In this document: positions 53,411-61,637 of the stretch, piece after piece
How positions within the stretch are numbered: position 1 is the stretch's first letter
Layout of the letters: each line of letters opens with the position of its first letter
Source of the DNA: Nannocystis sp.
GTDB lineage: Bacteria; Myxococcota_A; Polyangia; Nannocystales; Nannocystaceae
Length of the DNA: 64,000 nt
Reading direction: 5' to 3'
Assembly: GCF_016714285.1 (NCBI RefSeq)
Contig: NZ_JADJNN010000003.1
Location: forward strand, 682,001-746,000
Notes under the pieces: model-generated
The model's input: only the letters and a program-made list of their open reading frames with translations
Databases searched by the model: none
Told to the model about the DNA's origin: nothing
Translations under genes and position numbers: made by a program

Positions 53411-54324
53411 TCATGGGGGGATGGCGCAGATTCCGACGTCCTTGTATTCGGGTGGAACCGGCATCATGGGGTCAAACCATTGGAGGCACTGCTGGTCGGG
53501 GTTCGGGCAGGGGGCGCCGGGGAACTTGCAGAAGGGCTGGCAGCAGCCGGACGGGCCTTGCTGGCAGGCGCTTGAGGCGGCGGCGGTGTTGAGGCAGACG
53601 AGGCCCTTGTCGCAGCTGTTGGCGAACTCGCAGGGGTCGTTGGTTTGGCCCGCGTCGCCGGAGGCGTCGAGGGCGCACACAAAGTTATCGCCGTAGGGGA
53701 TGCACAGGTCGTCGCCGGGGCAGTCCTGGAGCAGCGGGTGGCACGAGGGGATGCAGATGGCCAGGTAGCCATCAGCCGCGATGGCGCAGACGCTCTTTGG
53801 GGGGCAGATCGGGCGAATCGGGGATCCGGTGCACTGGGCGATACAGGTGCCGTGATTCTTGGCGTTCACGTTCCAACAGATCGAGCCCAGGGCGCAGTCG
53901 TCGATGCCGGCGGCGCCGCCCTCGGGTGCGGTGCAGGGGTCGCCCGGGGCGCCGTCGCCGGTGATATCAACGCACTTCGTCGCGTTCCAGGCGCCGCCGC
54001 CGCCTTCGGCCCAGGGGACGCACTTCTGGCCCGGGGGCAGTCCTGGGCCCAGTTGTCGCAGTCGTCGTCGACGACGCTGTTGTCGAGCATGAGGATGAAG
54101 GTGTTGGCGTCGGTGGTGGCTGTGGTGCCTGTGGTGCTTGGGTCGGTGGTGGTGACTGGTGTGTCGGTCGTAGTCGAGCTGGTGGGCGTAGCGGTCGGGT
54201 CCGCGGCGGTGGTGGTGGCCGGCGGCGTGGTGGCGGTTGTGTCGTCGGTGGTGGTCTCGAAGGAAGGCGGGATGGGGCCGCAGGCGAGGAGGGCGGATAT
54301 AGTGAGTGTGGAGATAGGGCGCAT
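53411..54324 (-). pseudogene. Cys-rich linker lipoprotein, copy A, frameshifted
   Basis: From ATG 54324 the leader MRPISTLTISALLAC and a Thr linker are intact up to DDDCDNWAQDCP. At about 54028-54038 one base is missing relative to copies B and C (the stretch is 18 bases long here, 19 in both others), so the frame breaks. The remaining 200 codons are intact in the neighbouring frame (GQKCVPWAEGGGGAWNATKC ... CQPFCKFPGAPCPNPDQQC ... VGICAIPP). Repairing one base restores a normal family member of about 304 residues. It is a recent pseudogene, a sequencing error at a G/C run, or a switchable gene. Confidence 0.75.
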
Positions 54325-54327
54325 GGG

Positions 54328-54409
54328 TCACTCCGGGATGGCGCAAAGGTCTTCGTAGTCGCGGGGGATGGGGAGCATGGGGTCGTGCCAGGGGAGGCAG
54401 AGCTGGTTA
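54328..54409 (-). pseudogene. 27-codon C-terminal remnant of another Cys-rich copy
   Basis: Between copies A and B a short leftward frame reads NQLCLPWHDPMLPIPRDYED and ends LCAIPE-stop. This matches the last residues of the family (DQQCLQWFDPMMPVPPEYKDVGICAIPP). It joins directly to the stop of copy B in another frame and has no start. I read it as the tail of a deleted fourth copy left by recombination between paralogs. Confidence 0.7.
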
Positions 54410-55309
54410 TAGGGGGATGGCGCAGACGCCGACGTCTTGGTATTCGGGTGGGATCGGCATCATGGGGTCATACCATTGGACGCACTGCTGGTCGGGGTTC
54501 GGGCAGGGGGCGCCGGGGAACTTGCAGAAGGGTTGGCAGCAGCCGATGATTTGCGGGTCGCAGGCGATCGAGGCGGCGGCGGTGTTGAGGCAGAGGAGGC
54601 CCTTGTCGCAGCTGTTGGCGAATTCGCAGGGGTCGTTGGTTTGGCCCGCGTCGCCCGAGTCGTCGGATACGCAGATAAATTCGTCGGCGTTGGGGATGCA
54701 CAGCTCGGTGCCGGGGCAGTCCTGGAGCAGCGGGTCGCAGGTGGGGATGCACAGGTTGAGGACGCCTTCCGAGGAGATGTAGCACTTGAACATTGGCGGG
54801 CACATCGGCTCGGCGGGGGTTCCGGTGCACAGGCCGACGCAGGTGCCCTGGTTGTTCTCGTCGACGTCCCAGCACATCGAGCCGAGGCCGCAGTCGTCCA
54901 TGCCGGAGACGCCACCGCCCTGGGTGGCGCAGGGGTCGCCAGGGGCGCCGTCGCCGGTGATATCGACGCACTTTGTCGCGTTCCAGGCGCCGCCGCCGCC
55001 CTCGGCCCAGGCGGCGCACTTCTGGCCCCTGGGGCAGTTCTGCGTGAATACATTACAGTCTTCGCGGATCAAGATATCGCCTTGAATGATGAAGTCGTTG
55101 GCGTGGGTGGTGCCCGTGGCCGTGGTGGTCGTCGTCGCGTCAGAGCTGGTGCTGGTGGACTCGGGGCTGGTTGTGGTCGGAGCCGAAGCGGTGGTGGTCG
55201 TGCCGGGTTCGCTGGTTGCGGTGGTGGTCGTCGTGGCGTCCTCAGGCGGCGCCGTGACGGGGCCACAGGCGAGCAGGGCGGTGAGGGGGAATATCAGGGT
55301 GTTGCGCAT
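54407..55309 (-). CDS. Cys-rich linker lipoprotein, copy B
   Basis: The 300-residue protein starts MRNTLIFPLTALLAC (Cys15), followed by a Thr/Ser linker of about 50 residues and a compact part with 26 Cys. Family blocks are GQKCAAWAEGGGGAWNATKC, VDITGDGAPGDPC, DDCGLGSMCWDV, LCIPTCDPLLQDCPG, AGQTNDPCEFANSCDKG, GCCQPFCKFPGAPCPNPDQQC and CAIPL. I know no family name, but paired Cys and Gly/Asp loops suggest a disulphide-rich extracellular domain like small EGF-style modules. Two neighbours and one remnant are paralogs. The repeated DNA between copies is a recombination substrate. Confidence 0.8.
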   Translation of the reverse strand: MRNTLIFPLTALLACGPVTAPPEDATTTTTATSEPGTTTTASAPTTTSPESTSTSSDATTTTTATGTTHANDFIIQGDILIREDCNVFTQNCPRGQKCAAWAEGGGGAWNATKCVDITGDGAPGDPCATQGGGVSGMDDCGLGSMCWDVDENNQGTCVGLCTGTPAEPMCPPMFKCYISSEGVLNLCIPTCDPLLQDCPGTELCIPNADEFICVSDDSGDAGQTNDPCEFANSCDKGLLCLNTAAASIACDPQIIGCCQPFCKFPGAPCPNPDQQCVQWYDPMMPIPPEYQDVGVCAIPL

Positions 55310-55341
55310 GGGGCACTTCGAGCTGGTGAGGGGCGCATGGA

Positions 55342-56202
55342 TTACAGTGGGATGGCACAGATTCCGACGTCCTTGTATTCGGGCGGGAAGGGGCCTTGGT
55401 TTGGGTTGAACCATTGGAGGCACGCCTGGTCGGGGTTCGGGCAGGGGGCGTTTGGGAACTTGCAGAAGGGCTGGCAGCAGCCGGTGAATTGCGGGTCGCA
55501 GGCGCTCGAGGCGGCGGCGGTGTTGAGGCAGATGAGGCCCTTGTCGCAGCTGTTGGCGAACTCGCAAGGGTCGTTGGTTTGGCCCGCGTCGCCCGAGCCG
55601 AGGACGCAGATGAAGCCGTCGCCGATGGGGATGCACAGGTCACCGTCAGGGCAGTCCTGGAGCAGCGGGTCACAGTTGGGAATGCACAGGTTGAGGACGC
55701 CGCTGGCGTCGGAGCTACAAGTGGACTTGGCTGGGCATAGTGGATTCTCGGGGCTTCCGGAGCAGAGGGCGATGCACAATCCGTGGCCATCCATGTCGAC
55801 GTTCCAGCACAACGAGCCGAGGGCGCAGTCGTCGATGCCGATGAGGCCGTATCCTTCGGCGGTGCAGAGGTCGCCGGGCGCGCCGTCGCCGGTGATATCG
55901 ACGCACTTCGTCGAGTTCCAGGCACCGCCGCCGCCGTAGGCCCAGGGGGCGCACTTCTGACCCTCCGGGCATTCCTGGGCGTAGGGGTCGCACTCGATGG
56001 TCGTGGGGAAGTCGTGGAGCTTGGTGATGAAATCGTGGGCGGTGTCCGTGCTCGGCTCGGGGTCGGATGTGGCGCCCGTCTCCGTGGTGCTGGTGGGTGT
56101 GGGGTCGTCGGTGCTCGAGCCCGCGGGGCCTGTGGCGTCCGTGTCCGCGGCGGGGCGGCAGCTGAGGAGGAGGGCGAAGGCGAGCAGGAGCGGGCGGGGC
56201 AT
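55342..56202 (-). CDS. Cys-rich linker lipoprotein, copy C
   Basis: The 286-residue protein starts MPRPLLLAFALLLSC (Cys15), then a short Thr/Ser/Asp linker and the family domain with 26 Cys (GQKCAPWAYGGGGAWNSTKC, DDCALGSLCWNVDM, LCIPNCDPLLQDCPD, GCCQPFCKFPNAPCPNPDQAC, CAIPL). It is the most divergent of the three in the linker and near LHDFPTTIECDPY. It is the promoter-proximal member, with copy B 32 bases downstream. The 116 bases upstream are AT-richer than most of the window and probably hold the promoter, though no clear -10 is seen. Confidence 0.8.
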   Translation of the reverse strand: MPRPLLLAFALLLSCRPAADTDATGPAGSSTDDPTPTSTTETGATSDPEPSTDTAHDFITKLHDFPTTIECDPYAQECPEGQKCAPWAYGGGGAWNSTKCVDITGDGAPGDLCTAEGYGLIGIDDCALGSLCWNVDMDGHGLCIALCSGSPENPLCPAKSTCSSDASGVLNLCIPNCDPLLQDCPDGDLCIPIGDGFICVLGSGDAGQTNDPCEFANSCDKGLICLNTAAASSACDPQFTGCCQPFCKFPNAPCPNPDQACLQWFNPNQGPFPPEYKDVGICAIPL

Positions 56203-56318
56203 GGCGCACCGCACAGGGTCTCATAACTTGCTTAGCTTTCACAACAACCAAAACGCTTTGCCTGGAGTGGTGGAGTTTGGGCTAGGCGGGTGGTTTCGTG
56301 CCTGGTAGGGTGCGGGGT

Positions 56319-56714
56319 ATGGGGCACGAGCACTTTGAGCGGGTGTATTCGCGGGCGCCGTGGGAGCAGCGGGTCGGATATTGCCGGGCGTTGCGGGCGG
56401 GGGACCTGGTGTTTGTGACGGGGACGGCGCCGGTGGATGAGTCGGGTGCGGGGGTGCATGCGCCGGGTGATGCGTATGCGCAGGCGCGGCGGTGCCTGGA
56501 GCTCATTGAGCAGGCGATCGCGGCGTTCGGGGTCGGGCGGGCGCGGGTGGTGCGGACGCGGATGTTCGTCACCGATATCTCGCGCTGGGCCGAGTTCGGG
56601 CGGGCGCACGCGGAGTTCTTTGGTGAGCACCGACCGGCGACGACGATGGTCGAGGTGAAGGGGCTGATCGATCCGGCGATGTTGATCGAGATCGAGGCGG
56701 ACGCGGTGTGCTGA
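56319..56714 (+). CDS. RidA (YjgF/YER057c) family protein
   Basis: A 131-residue protein with the RidA fold marks: YSRAPWEQRVGYCRALRAGD, VFVTGTAP, ARRCLELIEQAIAAFG, the conserved Arg in RVVRTRMFVTD, and MLIEIEADAV with the late Glu. RidA deaminates reactive enamine/imine products of PLP enzymes; some relatives are catalytic in other pathways. The catalytic Arg (VRTRMF) and Glu (EIEAD) are kept, so activity is plausible. Starts at ATG 56319, divergent from copy C. The 56203-56318 gap holds no gene. Confidence 0.85.
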   Translation: MGHEHFERVYSRAPWEQRVGYCRALRAGDLVFVTGTAPVDESGAGVHAPGDAYAQARRCLELIEQAIAAFGVGRARVVRTRMFVTDISRWAEFGRAHAEFFGEHRPATTMVEVKGLIDPAMLIEIEADAVC

Positions 56715-56762
56715 GGGGTTCCACTGCCTCGCGTCGTTGTCATACCGGTGACACGGCGGAGA

Positions 56763-57665
56763 TCAGTGGCTGCCATCCGCGGCGTCGGATGAGCTGCTGC
56801 GAACGGGCTCACGAGGGGCAGTATCCGCGAACCAGTGGTCCTGCGCGCCCGGGGTGATCGCTTGCCCGTTCTGGCCGAGCACTTGTACTTTGGCCCCCCA
56901 GACGGCAGGGACGCCATAAAGTCCACCGGCCCACATGAGATCATGCCACGAGAGGGGGCGCCCTGCGTGTGCCTGACCCAGTCTACCCGGGTTGGATCTG
57001 GTGAGGTGGCCAAGTACGAGCGCATAGAGCGGGTAGGTCGTCGAGAGCTCCTCGCTGCGGATCCAGAGATACTGAATTGCGCCCGAGACGACGAGGGTGA
57101 TCACGGCCCCGTTCGAGGCGCCCAGGGGGCCGAGCCAGGCTGCGGCCGCGAGGCCGAGGCCCAGGAACACCAGCGCGATCCAGTGCGTTCGCCTCCTGTT
57201 CGCGGCCGGAGGGCGGATGGAGGCGCGTAGCCCTCGATCCCGCAAGATCGACTCCATCGAACAGAGGGGAGCGAAATCTCGGTGCTGGAAGTATGTATAT
57301 GGGTCAGGGCGCATCCGGTGGTGGGTGACCGCCCACGCGAGGGCGGATTGCTCATACAGGGTCGGCAGGGTCTCGTTGGGACGGATGACGTCCACCGCAC
57401 CGTCCACGAAGCGCACGATCCCGCGAATGAGCAACGAGTAGACCGCCAACTCGGCCGCGCCGGGCAGTCCTCGGCGCAAGTAGGCGAGGAGAAACGGGGT
57501 GGCAGGGTCCTGGGGCGGAAGAGCAGCGGCGACCTTCCCGTGGAGGGCGGGGTCTATCGGCAGGTTCGACACGTATGTGTGCCAAATGGACCATACAATG
57601 AAGAACAGCACCCAATCGAGAGATATCGTGAGCGAGACGTTGATCATCAGATCATGATCGTCCAC
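56763..57665 (-). CDS. Membrane protein of unknown function
   Basis: The 300-residue protein has an N-terminal helix (VSLTISLDWVLFFIVWSIW) and two more near 166-200 (WIALVFLGLGLAAAAWLGPL, VITLVVSGAIQYLWI). Polar blocks between and after contain ELAVYSLLIRGIVRF, HHRMRPDPYTYFQHRDF and GRPLSWHDLMWAGGLYGVPAVWGAKV. I recognise no family. Codon use is less GC-extreme than in adjacent genes. The start is GTG 57665 with GGAGGT eight bases upstream, which is convincing. It is divergent from the radical SAM gene, 65 bases between. Confidence 0.65.
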   Translation of the reverse strand: MDDHDLMINVSLTISLDWVLFFIVWSIWHTYVSNLPIDPALHGKVAAALPPQDPATPFLLAYLRRGLPGAAELAVYSLLIRGIVRFVDGAVDVIRPNETLPTLYEQSALAWAVTHHRMRPDPYTYFQHRDFAPLCSMESILRDRGLRASIRPPAANRRRTHWIALVFLGLGLAAAAWLGPLGASNGAVITLVVSGAIQYLWIRSEELSTTYPLYALVLGHLTRSNPGRLGQAHAGRPLSWHDLMWAGGLYGVPAVWGAKVQVLGQNGQAITPGAQDHWFADTAPREPVRSSSSDAADGSH

Positions 57666-57730
57666 AGGTGGGGACCTCCGGGCGGGGAGCGGGCGAGTCA
57701 GGTGTGATCGGCATGAGGGGGTAGCCTATA

Positions 57731-59740
57731 GTGCGCGTTACACGAAGCGCGCGCGCTGGTCAACCGGCGCTGCGATGGACCCGCTCAGCCCTGTTTGCGA
57801 AGGCGAAACGCGATGGCCAAGAGAGATGCGGCCTCGAGGTCCGCCTCGATCCGCAGCTGGACCTCCCATTCGTAGTGGATCCCTCCGTCGGGGTGTCGCG
57901 CGTGGGCCGGGGGCCCTGTAGGCTGTCGCTTGTGCTCCGGGGATCTGTCATCACGAACCGCCGCTGTAACCAGGCGTGTGGGTTTTGCGACGCGCGGCGG
58001 GCGAGCGACGACCTGCGGGAGATCCAGCTCGACGCGGTGCGTGGTCGGATCGACGCGCTGATCGCCGGCGGGGCGCGGGAGGTGGTGTTGACGGGGGGTG
58101 AGCCGACGATGCGGGCCGACCTCGTGCGGCTCGTCGGGCACGTGCGGGCGGGCGGGGCGGCGGCGATCCTCGATACGAATGCGACGCTGATCAGCGAGGC
58201 GAGCGCGCGGGCGTTGGCGGCGGCCGGGCTCGCGCTGGCGCGGGTGCACCTGCCGGGATGGGGGAGCGAGGCCGACGCGATCACGCGGGATGACGGTGGC
58301 TTCGCGGCGACGCGGCGGGGGATCCGTGCGCTGGTCGACGCGGGTGTGGAGATTGTGGCGCATGTGCCGGTGGTCGCGGCGAATCTGGCGACGCTTTCGG
58401 GGCTGCTCGAGCGCCTGGCTGCGGAGGAGCCGGCGCTGCGGCGGGTGCTGTTTGTGGTGCCGTTTGCGGGGCCGGATGCGACGACGGTGGCGCGGCTGTC
58501 GGACGCGGTCGCGGCGCTCGAGGAGGCGGCTCGGCGGGGTCGCGAGCTGGGGTTGGAGGTGGCCGTCGATCCGGCGACGCCATTGGCTCCGTGCCTGTTT
58601 GCGAGCGCGTCGCAGGCGGCGGAATTGGTGACACTCAGTCGGGTTGCGAGCCCGCGGGAGGGCCTCGGTCACACGCCGGCGTGCGAGGGGTGCGTGGCGC
58701 GGGGTGGCTGTCCGGGGCTGCCGGTCGGGGCGCTGGCGCGGGGCGAGGTCGTGGCGCGGGCGATCACGTCGGAGCGGGTTCGGCGGAGGTTGACGATGGT
58801 GGGTTCGCTGGCCGAGCAGATCGGCCGCGAGCTGGTGTCGATCGAGCAGGTGCGCACGATCACCGGGGAGCTGGCGCTGTGCCACACGGTGCGGGTCAAC
58901 TTTCAGTGCAATCAGGCCTGCGAGTTCTGCTTCGTATCGACGCACTTGCCGGCGGCCGCCGAGGATGATGTGCGGGCGGCGATCGTCGCGGCCGGGCGGC
59001 GCGGCGCGGTGGTCGCGATCTCGGGGGGTGAGCCGACGCTGAACCCGGGGCTCGTCGACTATGTGGCGCTGGCGCGGCGCTCGGGGGCGCGGGAGGTCGA
59101 GCTGCAGACCAACGCGACGCGGCTGGGCGCGGGCGATCTCGCGGAGCGCCTGGCGGCGGCGGGGGTCGACACGGCGCTGGTGTCCTTGCACGGAGCGACG
59201 GCAGAGACCTCGGATGCGATGACGCGGGCCCCGGGGACCTTTGTGCGCACGATCGAGGGCCTCGATCAGCTGGCGCGGACGGCGATCCTGACGCGGGTCA
59301 ACTTTGTTGCGACCGCGAGCAATCACCACGAGCTGCCGGAGCTCGTGCGGCTGGTCGCGGAGCGCTGGCCGGCGTTTATTGTCACCGTTTCCTTCGTCGC
59401 GTCGCACACCGACCTGGTGCCGCGGACGACGACGCTGGTCGCGCGGATGACGGAGGTCGCGCCGTCGCTGGCGCGGGCGCTGGACCTCGCGGAGGAGCTC
59501 GGGGTGCGGGTGACGGGGTTCGAGTCGATGTGTGGGGTGCCGGCCTGCTTCGTGCCCGAGCGGCACCGGGGGCGGGCGTTGGCGCGGGCGCTGGCGACCG
59601 AGGATAGCGGCGAGTTCGTCAAGGACCCGGCGTGTGCGGGGTGTGCCGCGAATGGCGTGTGCTGGGGGCTGCGGCGCGGTTACGCCGAGCTGCACGGGAC
59701 CGGCGAAGTGGCACCATTCGCGGTCATGCCGCGGGTGTAG
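57731..59740 (+). CDS. Radical SAM protein with two complete rSAM units in one chain
   Basis: The 669-residue protein contains two rSAM domains in tandem. Unit 1 has C79-C83-C86 (CNQACGFC), LTGGEPTM near 121-128 and an auxiliary C318-C321-C327 (CxxCx5C). Unit 2 has C393-C397-C400 (CNQACEFC), ISGGEPTL near 430-437 and C635-C638-C644 (CxxCx5C). The distance from first rSAM Cys to first auxiliary Cys is 239 and 242 residues, so the halves arose by duplication and both keep every cluster ligand. It could hold up to four iron-sulphur clusters. Substrate unknown. The start GTG 57731 is doubtful; an in-frame GTG at 57931, just before unit 1, would drop 66 residues. Its 3-prime end overlaps the deacetylase gene by 17 bases. 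Confidence 0.85.
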   Translation: MRVTRSARAGQPALRWTRSALFAKAKRDGQERCGLEVRLDPQLDLPFVVDPSVGVSRVGRGPCRLSLVLRGSVITNRRCNQACGFCDARRASDDLREIQLDAVRGRIDALIAGGAREVVLTGGEPTMRADLVRLVGHVRAGGAAAILDTNATLISEASARALAAAGLALARVHLPGWGSEADAITRDDGGFAATRRGIRALVDAGVEIVAHVPVVAANLATLSGLLERLAAEEPALRRVLFVVPFAGPDATTVARLSDAVAALEEAARRGRELGLEVAVDPATPLAPCLFASASQAAELVTLSRVASPREGLGHTPACEGCVARGGCPGLPVGALARGEVVARAITSERVRRRLTMVGSLAEQIGRELVSIEQVRTITGELALCHTVRVNFQCNQACEFCFVSTHLPAAAEDDVRAAIVAAGRRGAVVAISGGEPTLNPGLVDYVALARRSGAREVELQTNATRLGAGDLAERLAAAGVDTALVSLHGATAETSDAMTRAPGTFVRTIEGLDQLARTAILTRVNFVATASNHHELPELVRLVAERWPAFIVTVSFVASHTDLVPRTTTLVARMTEVAPSLARALDLAEELGVRVTGFESMCGVPACFVPERHRGRALARALATEDSGEFVKDPACAGCAANGVCWGLRRGYAELHGTGEVAPFAVMPRV

Positions 59741-60596
59741 ATTGCGAATAGGCCGCGTGGCACTCCTCGAGGGTCGCGTCGTGGATCTGCAGGACGGGTT
59801 CGATGGTGCCGGCGACGTCGCGGGTGTAGCCGCCGGCGAGGTTCCAGGCCAGGGGGATGCCGGCGCGGGCGAAGTGTGTGAATACCATGCGGTCGCGCAG
59901 GCGCAGCTGCTCGCGGGTGAGCACGCCGCCGAGGGGGTCGTCGATGAAGGGGTCGGCGCCGGCCTGGTAGAGCACGAGCTCGCGGTCATTGAAGCCGGCG
60001 AGGACGTCTGGGAGGTCGCGGAGGAAGGCGTCGGCGGTGGACGCGTCGTGGTGGTGGGCGCCGAAGGTCCAGTGGTGGATATCGGTGAGTCCGAGGCGGC
60101 GGATGATATCCTCGGTGCCGTCGCCGTAGTGCGCATCAATGTCGAGGATCCCGATCTTGCGGGCGAGGCCGTCCAGCTGCAGGACGCGGACGGCGACCAT
60201 CAGGCCGTTGAAGGTGCAGAAGCCGCCGGCGCTGCGGTGGCGGGCGTGGTGAAAGCCGGAGGTGGGCGACACGGCGACGCCGCCGTGGCGGGCGACGTGG
60301 CGGGCGGCGCTGACGAGCGAGCCGGTGGTCCAGGGCAGGGTCGCTGCGACCTCGCGGGAGCGGTTGCCGAAGCCGTTGGCGTGCGTGCACGCGAGGATGC
60401 CGTCGACGAAGCCGCGGTCGTGGGCCAGCGCGAATTGCTCGGGCGTGGCGGGCGTGACCGGCATGCGGGAGATCGGTATGTGGGAGCGCTTCCAGCGGGC
60501 CATCACCTGGGCGGGCTTGCCGGCGCTGGGGCTGCTGGAGATGTTGGCGTCGGTGTGCTGGCGCGGGTCGTAGTATATCGGCAGAGGCGTCGACAT
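59724..60596 (-). CDS. Histone deacetylase superfamily (acetylpolyamine amidohydrolase-like) protein
   Basis: The 290-residue protein has the HDAC arginase-fold site: PTSGFHHARH with the His pair at 116-117, zinc ligands Asp154 and His156 in LDIDAHYGDG, and Asp215 in QAGADPFIDDPLGG. The late NLAGGY carries a Gly-Gly-Tyr. All zinc ligands are present, so it should be an active zinc deacylase or amidohydrolase; bacterial relatives act on polyamines and other acetylated small molecules. It is the last gene of the MoxR-DUF58 operon and overlaps the tandem rSAM gene at their 3-prime ends. Confidence 0.87.
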   Translation of the reverse strand: MSTPLPIYYDPRQHTDANISSSPSAGKPAQVMARWKRSHIPISRMPVTPATPEQFALAHDRGFVDGILACTHANGFGNRSREVAATLPWTTGSLVSAARHVARHGGVAVSPTSGFHHARHRSAGGFCTFNGLMVAVRVLQLDGLARKIGILDIDAHYGDGTEDIIRRLGLTDIHHWTFGAHHHDASTADAFLRDLPDVLAGFNDRELVLYQAGADPFIDDPLGGVLTREQLRLRDRMVFTHFARAGIPLAWNLAGGYTRDVAGTIEPVLQIHDATLEECHAAYSQSTPAA

Positions 60597-60604
60597 GGTG
60601 AATC

Positions 60605-61540
60605 TCAGCGGTGCGCGGCGAGCTCGGCGAGGACGCCATAGAATGGTTCGCCGCGGCCCTCGATAATCACCTGGCCGAGCTCGACGTTATCGTCGTCGCC
60701 GAGGAGGTTGTGGTGGTGATAGCGGGCGGTGGCGAGGGCCGTGATGGTGGGGACGCCGAGGAGGGTGTGGAGGACGGGCGGGCCGGGGTGGAGGTGGAGG
60801 CGGTGGCCGGGGCGGAGGTGGATCGGGTGTTCGAAGCTGCCGGCCGTGATCGAGAGGGCGGGGAGGCCGTGCCAGCCGTAGCTGTAGGTGGCGCAGGTCT
60901 GGCCGAGGAGGTCGCCGAGGAGGCGGAAGTTGTCGCCGCAGACGGACGCGAGGAGGACGGCGGGGGCGGGGTCGTCGCTCGGCGGGGTGGCGATATAGGC
61001 GTAGTTGCAGAGCTGCTCGCCGATATGGACGGAGACGGCGCCGGGGCCGTCGATGGTGATGCGCTCGCCGTCGATCTCGACCCAGCCGCGGTGGTACACG
61101 CGGGGGTGGTCCTCGACCGTCATGCGCAGGAGGGCGAGGCCGAGGGTGTCGCTGCGCAGGGTCGAGGACTCGACGCGCAGGGTCAGCTCGAAGGCGACGT
61201 GCTGGAGGCCGAGGTCGGGGCAGTCGCCGCGGCGCACGTCGCCGGCGACCCACTGCGGGTTGCGGCCGAGGACGTTGCGGCTGCGGTCGAGGTCGGCGGG
61301 GCCGGTGGCGAAGGGCGACCAGGCGGCGCTGTCGGACTCGACGTTGAGGGCGCGCAGCTTGCCGTGGGAGTCGGAGAGGAAGACGCGGAGGCAGCGGCGG
61401 TGGTTGTTGTCGCTGCGGACGATGTCGAGGACGAGCAGGCGGCCGTCGGCGAGGCGCAGCGTGTGATAGCTGCAGGTGTAGGGCTGCATGTCCGGGCCGG
61501 CGTCGGGGGCGAACAGGGCGTCGGGGGATTGCAGGGACAT
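60605..61540 (-). CDS. Protein of unknown function in the MoxR operon
   Basis: A 311-residue protein with no signal peptide or membrane helix (MSLQSPDALFAPDAGPDMQ...). It looks beta-rich: YTCSYHTLRLADGRLLVLDIV, RCLRVFLSDSHGKLRALNVE, HVAFELTLRVESSTL, AVSVHIGEQLCNYAYIA, FEHPIHLRPGHRLHLHPGPP. I recognise no family. It follows DUF58 by 97 bases and is 8 bases before the deacetylase gene, so it is probably made together with the latter. ATG 61540 has no strong ribosome site. Its position suggests a partner of the deacetylase rather than of MoxR. Confidence 0.65.
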   Translation of the reverse strand: MSLQSPDALFAPDAGPDMQPYTCSYHTLRLADGRLLVLDIVRSDNNHRRCLRVFLSDSHGKLRALNVESDSAAWSPFATGPADLDRSRNVLGRNPQWVAGDVRRGDCPDLGLQHVAFELTLRVESSTLRSDTLGLALLRMTVEDHPRVYHRGWVEIDGERITIDGPGAVSVHIGEQLCNYAYIATPPSDDPAPAVLLASVCGDNFRLLGDLLGQTCATYSYGWHGLPALSITAGSFEHPIHLRPGHRLHLHPGPPVLHTLLGVPTITALATARYHHHNLLGDDDNVELGQVIIEGRGEPFYGVLAELAAHR

Positions 61541-61637
61541 GGGGCGAGGCTGCCACGGGGCGGCGCGTCGTGGCAACGAGCGGGTCAGCGCGTCGGGGCC
61601 CGCGATGTCGCGCTGTGCCGCGTTGCTGCGTGGCCGG

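Noticed and set aside
56738..56756. TGTCA-TACCGG-TGACA as a terminator between convergent genes
   Set aside because: The stem is only five pairs with a six-base loop and no U-run follows, so support is too weak.
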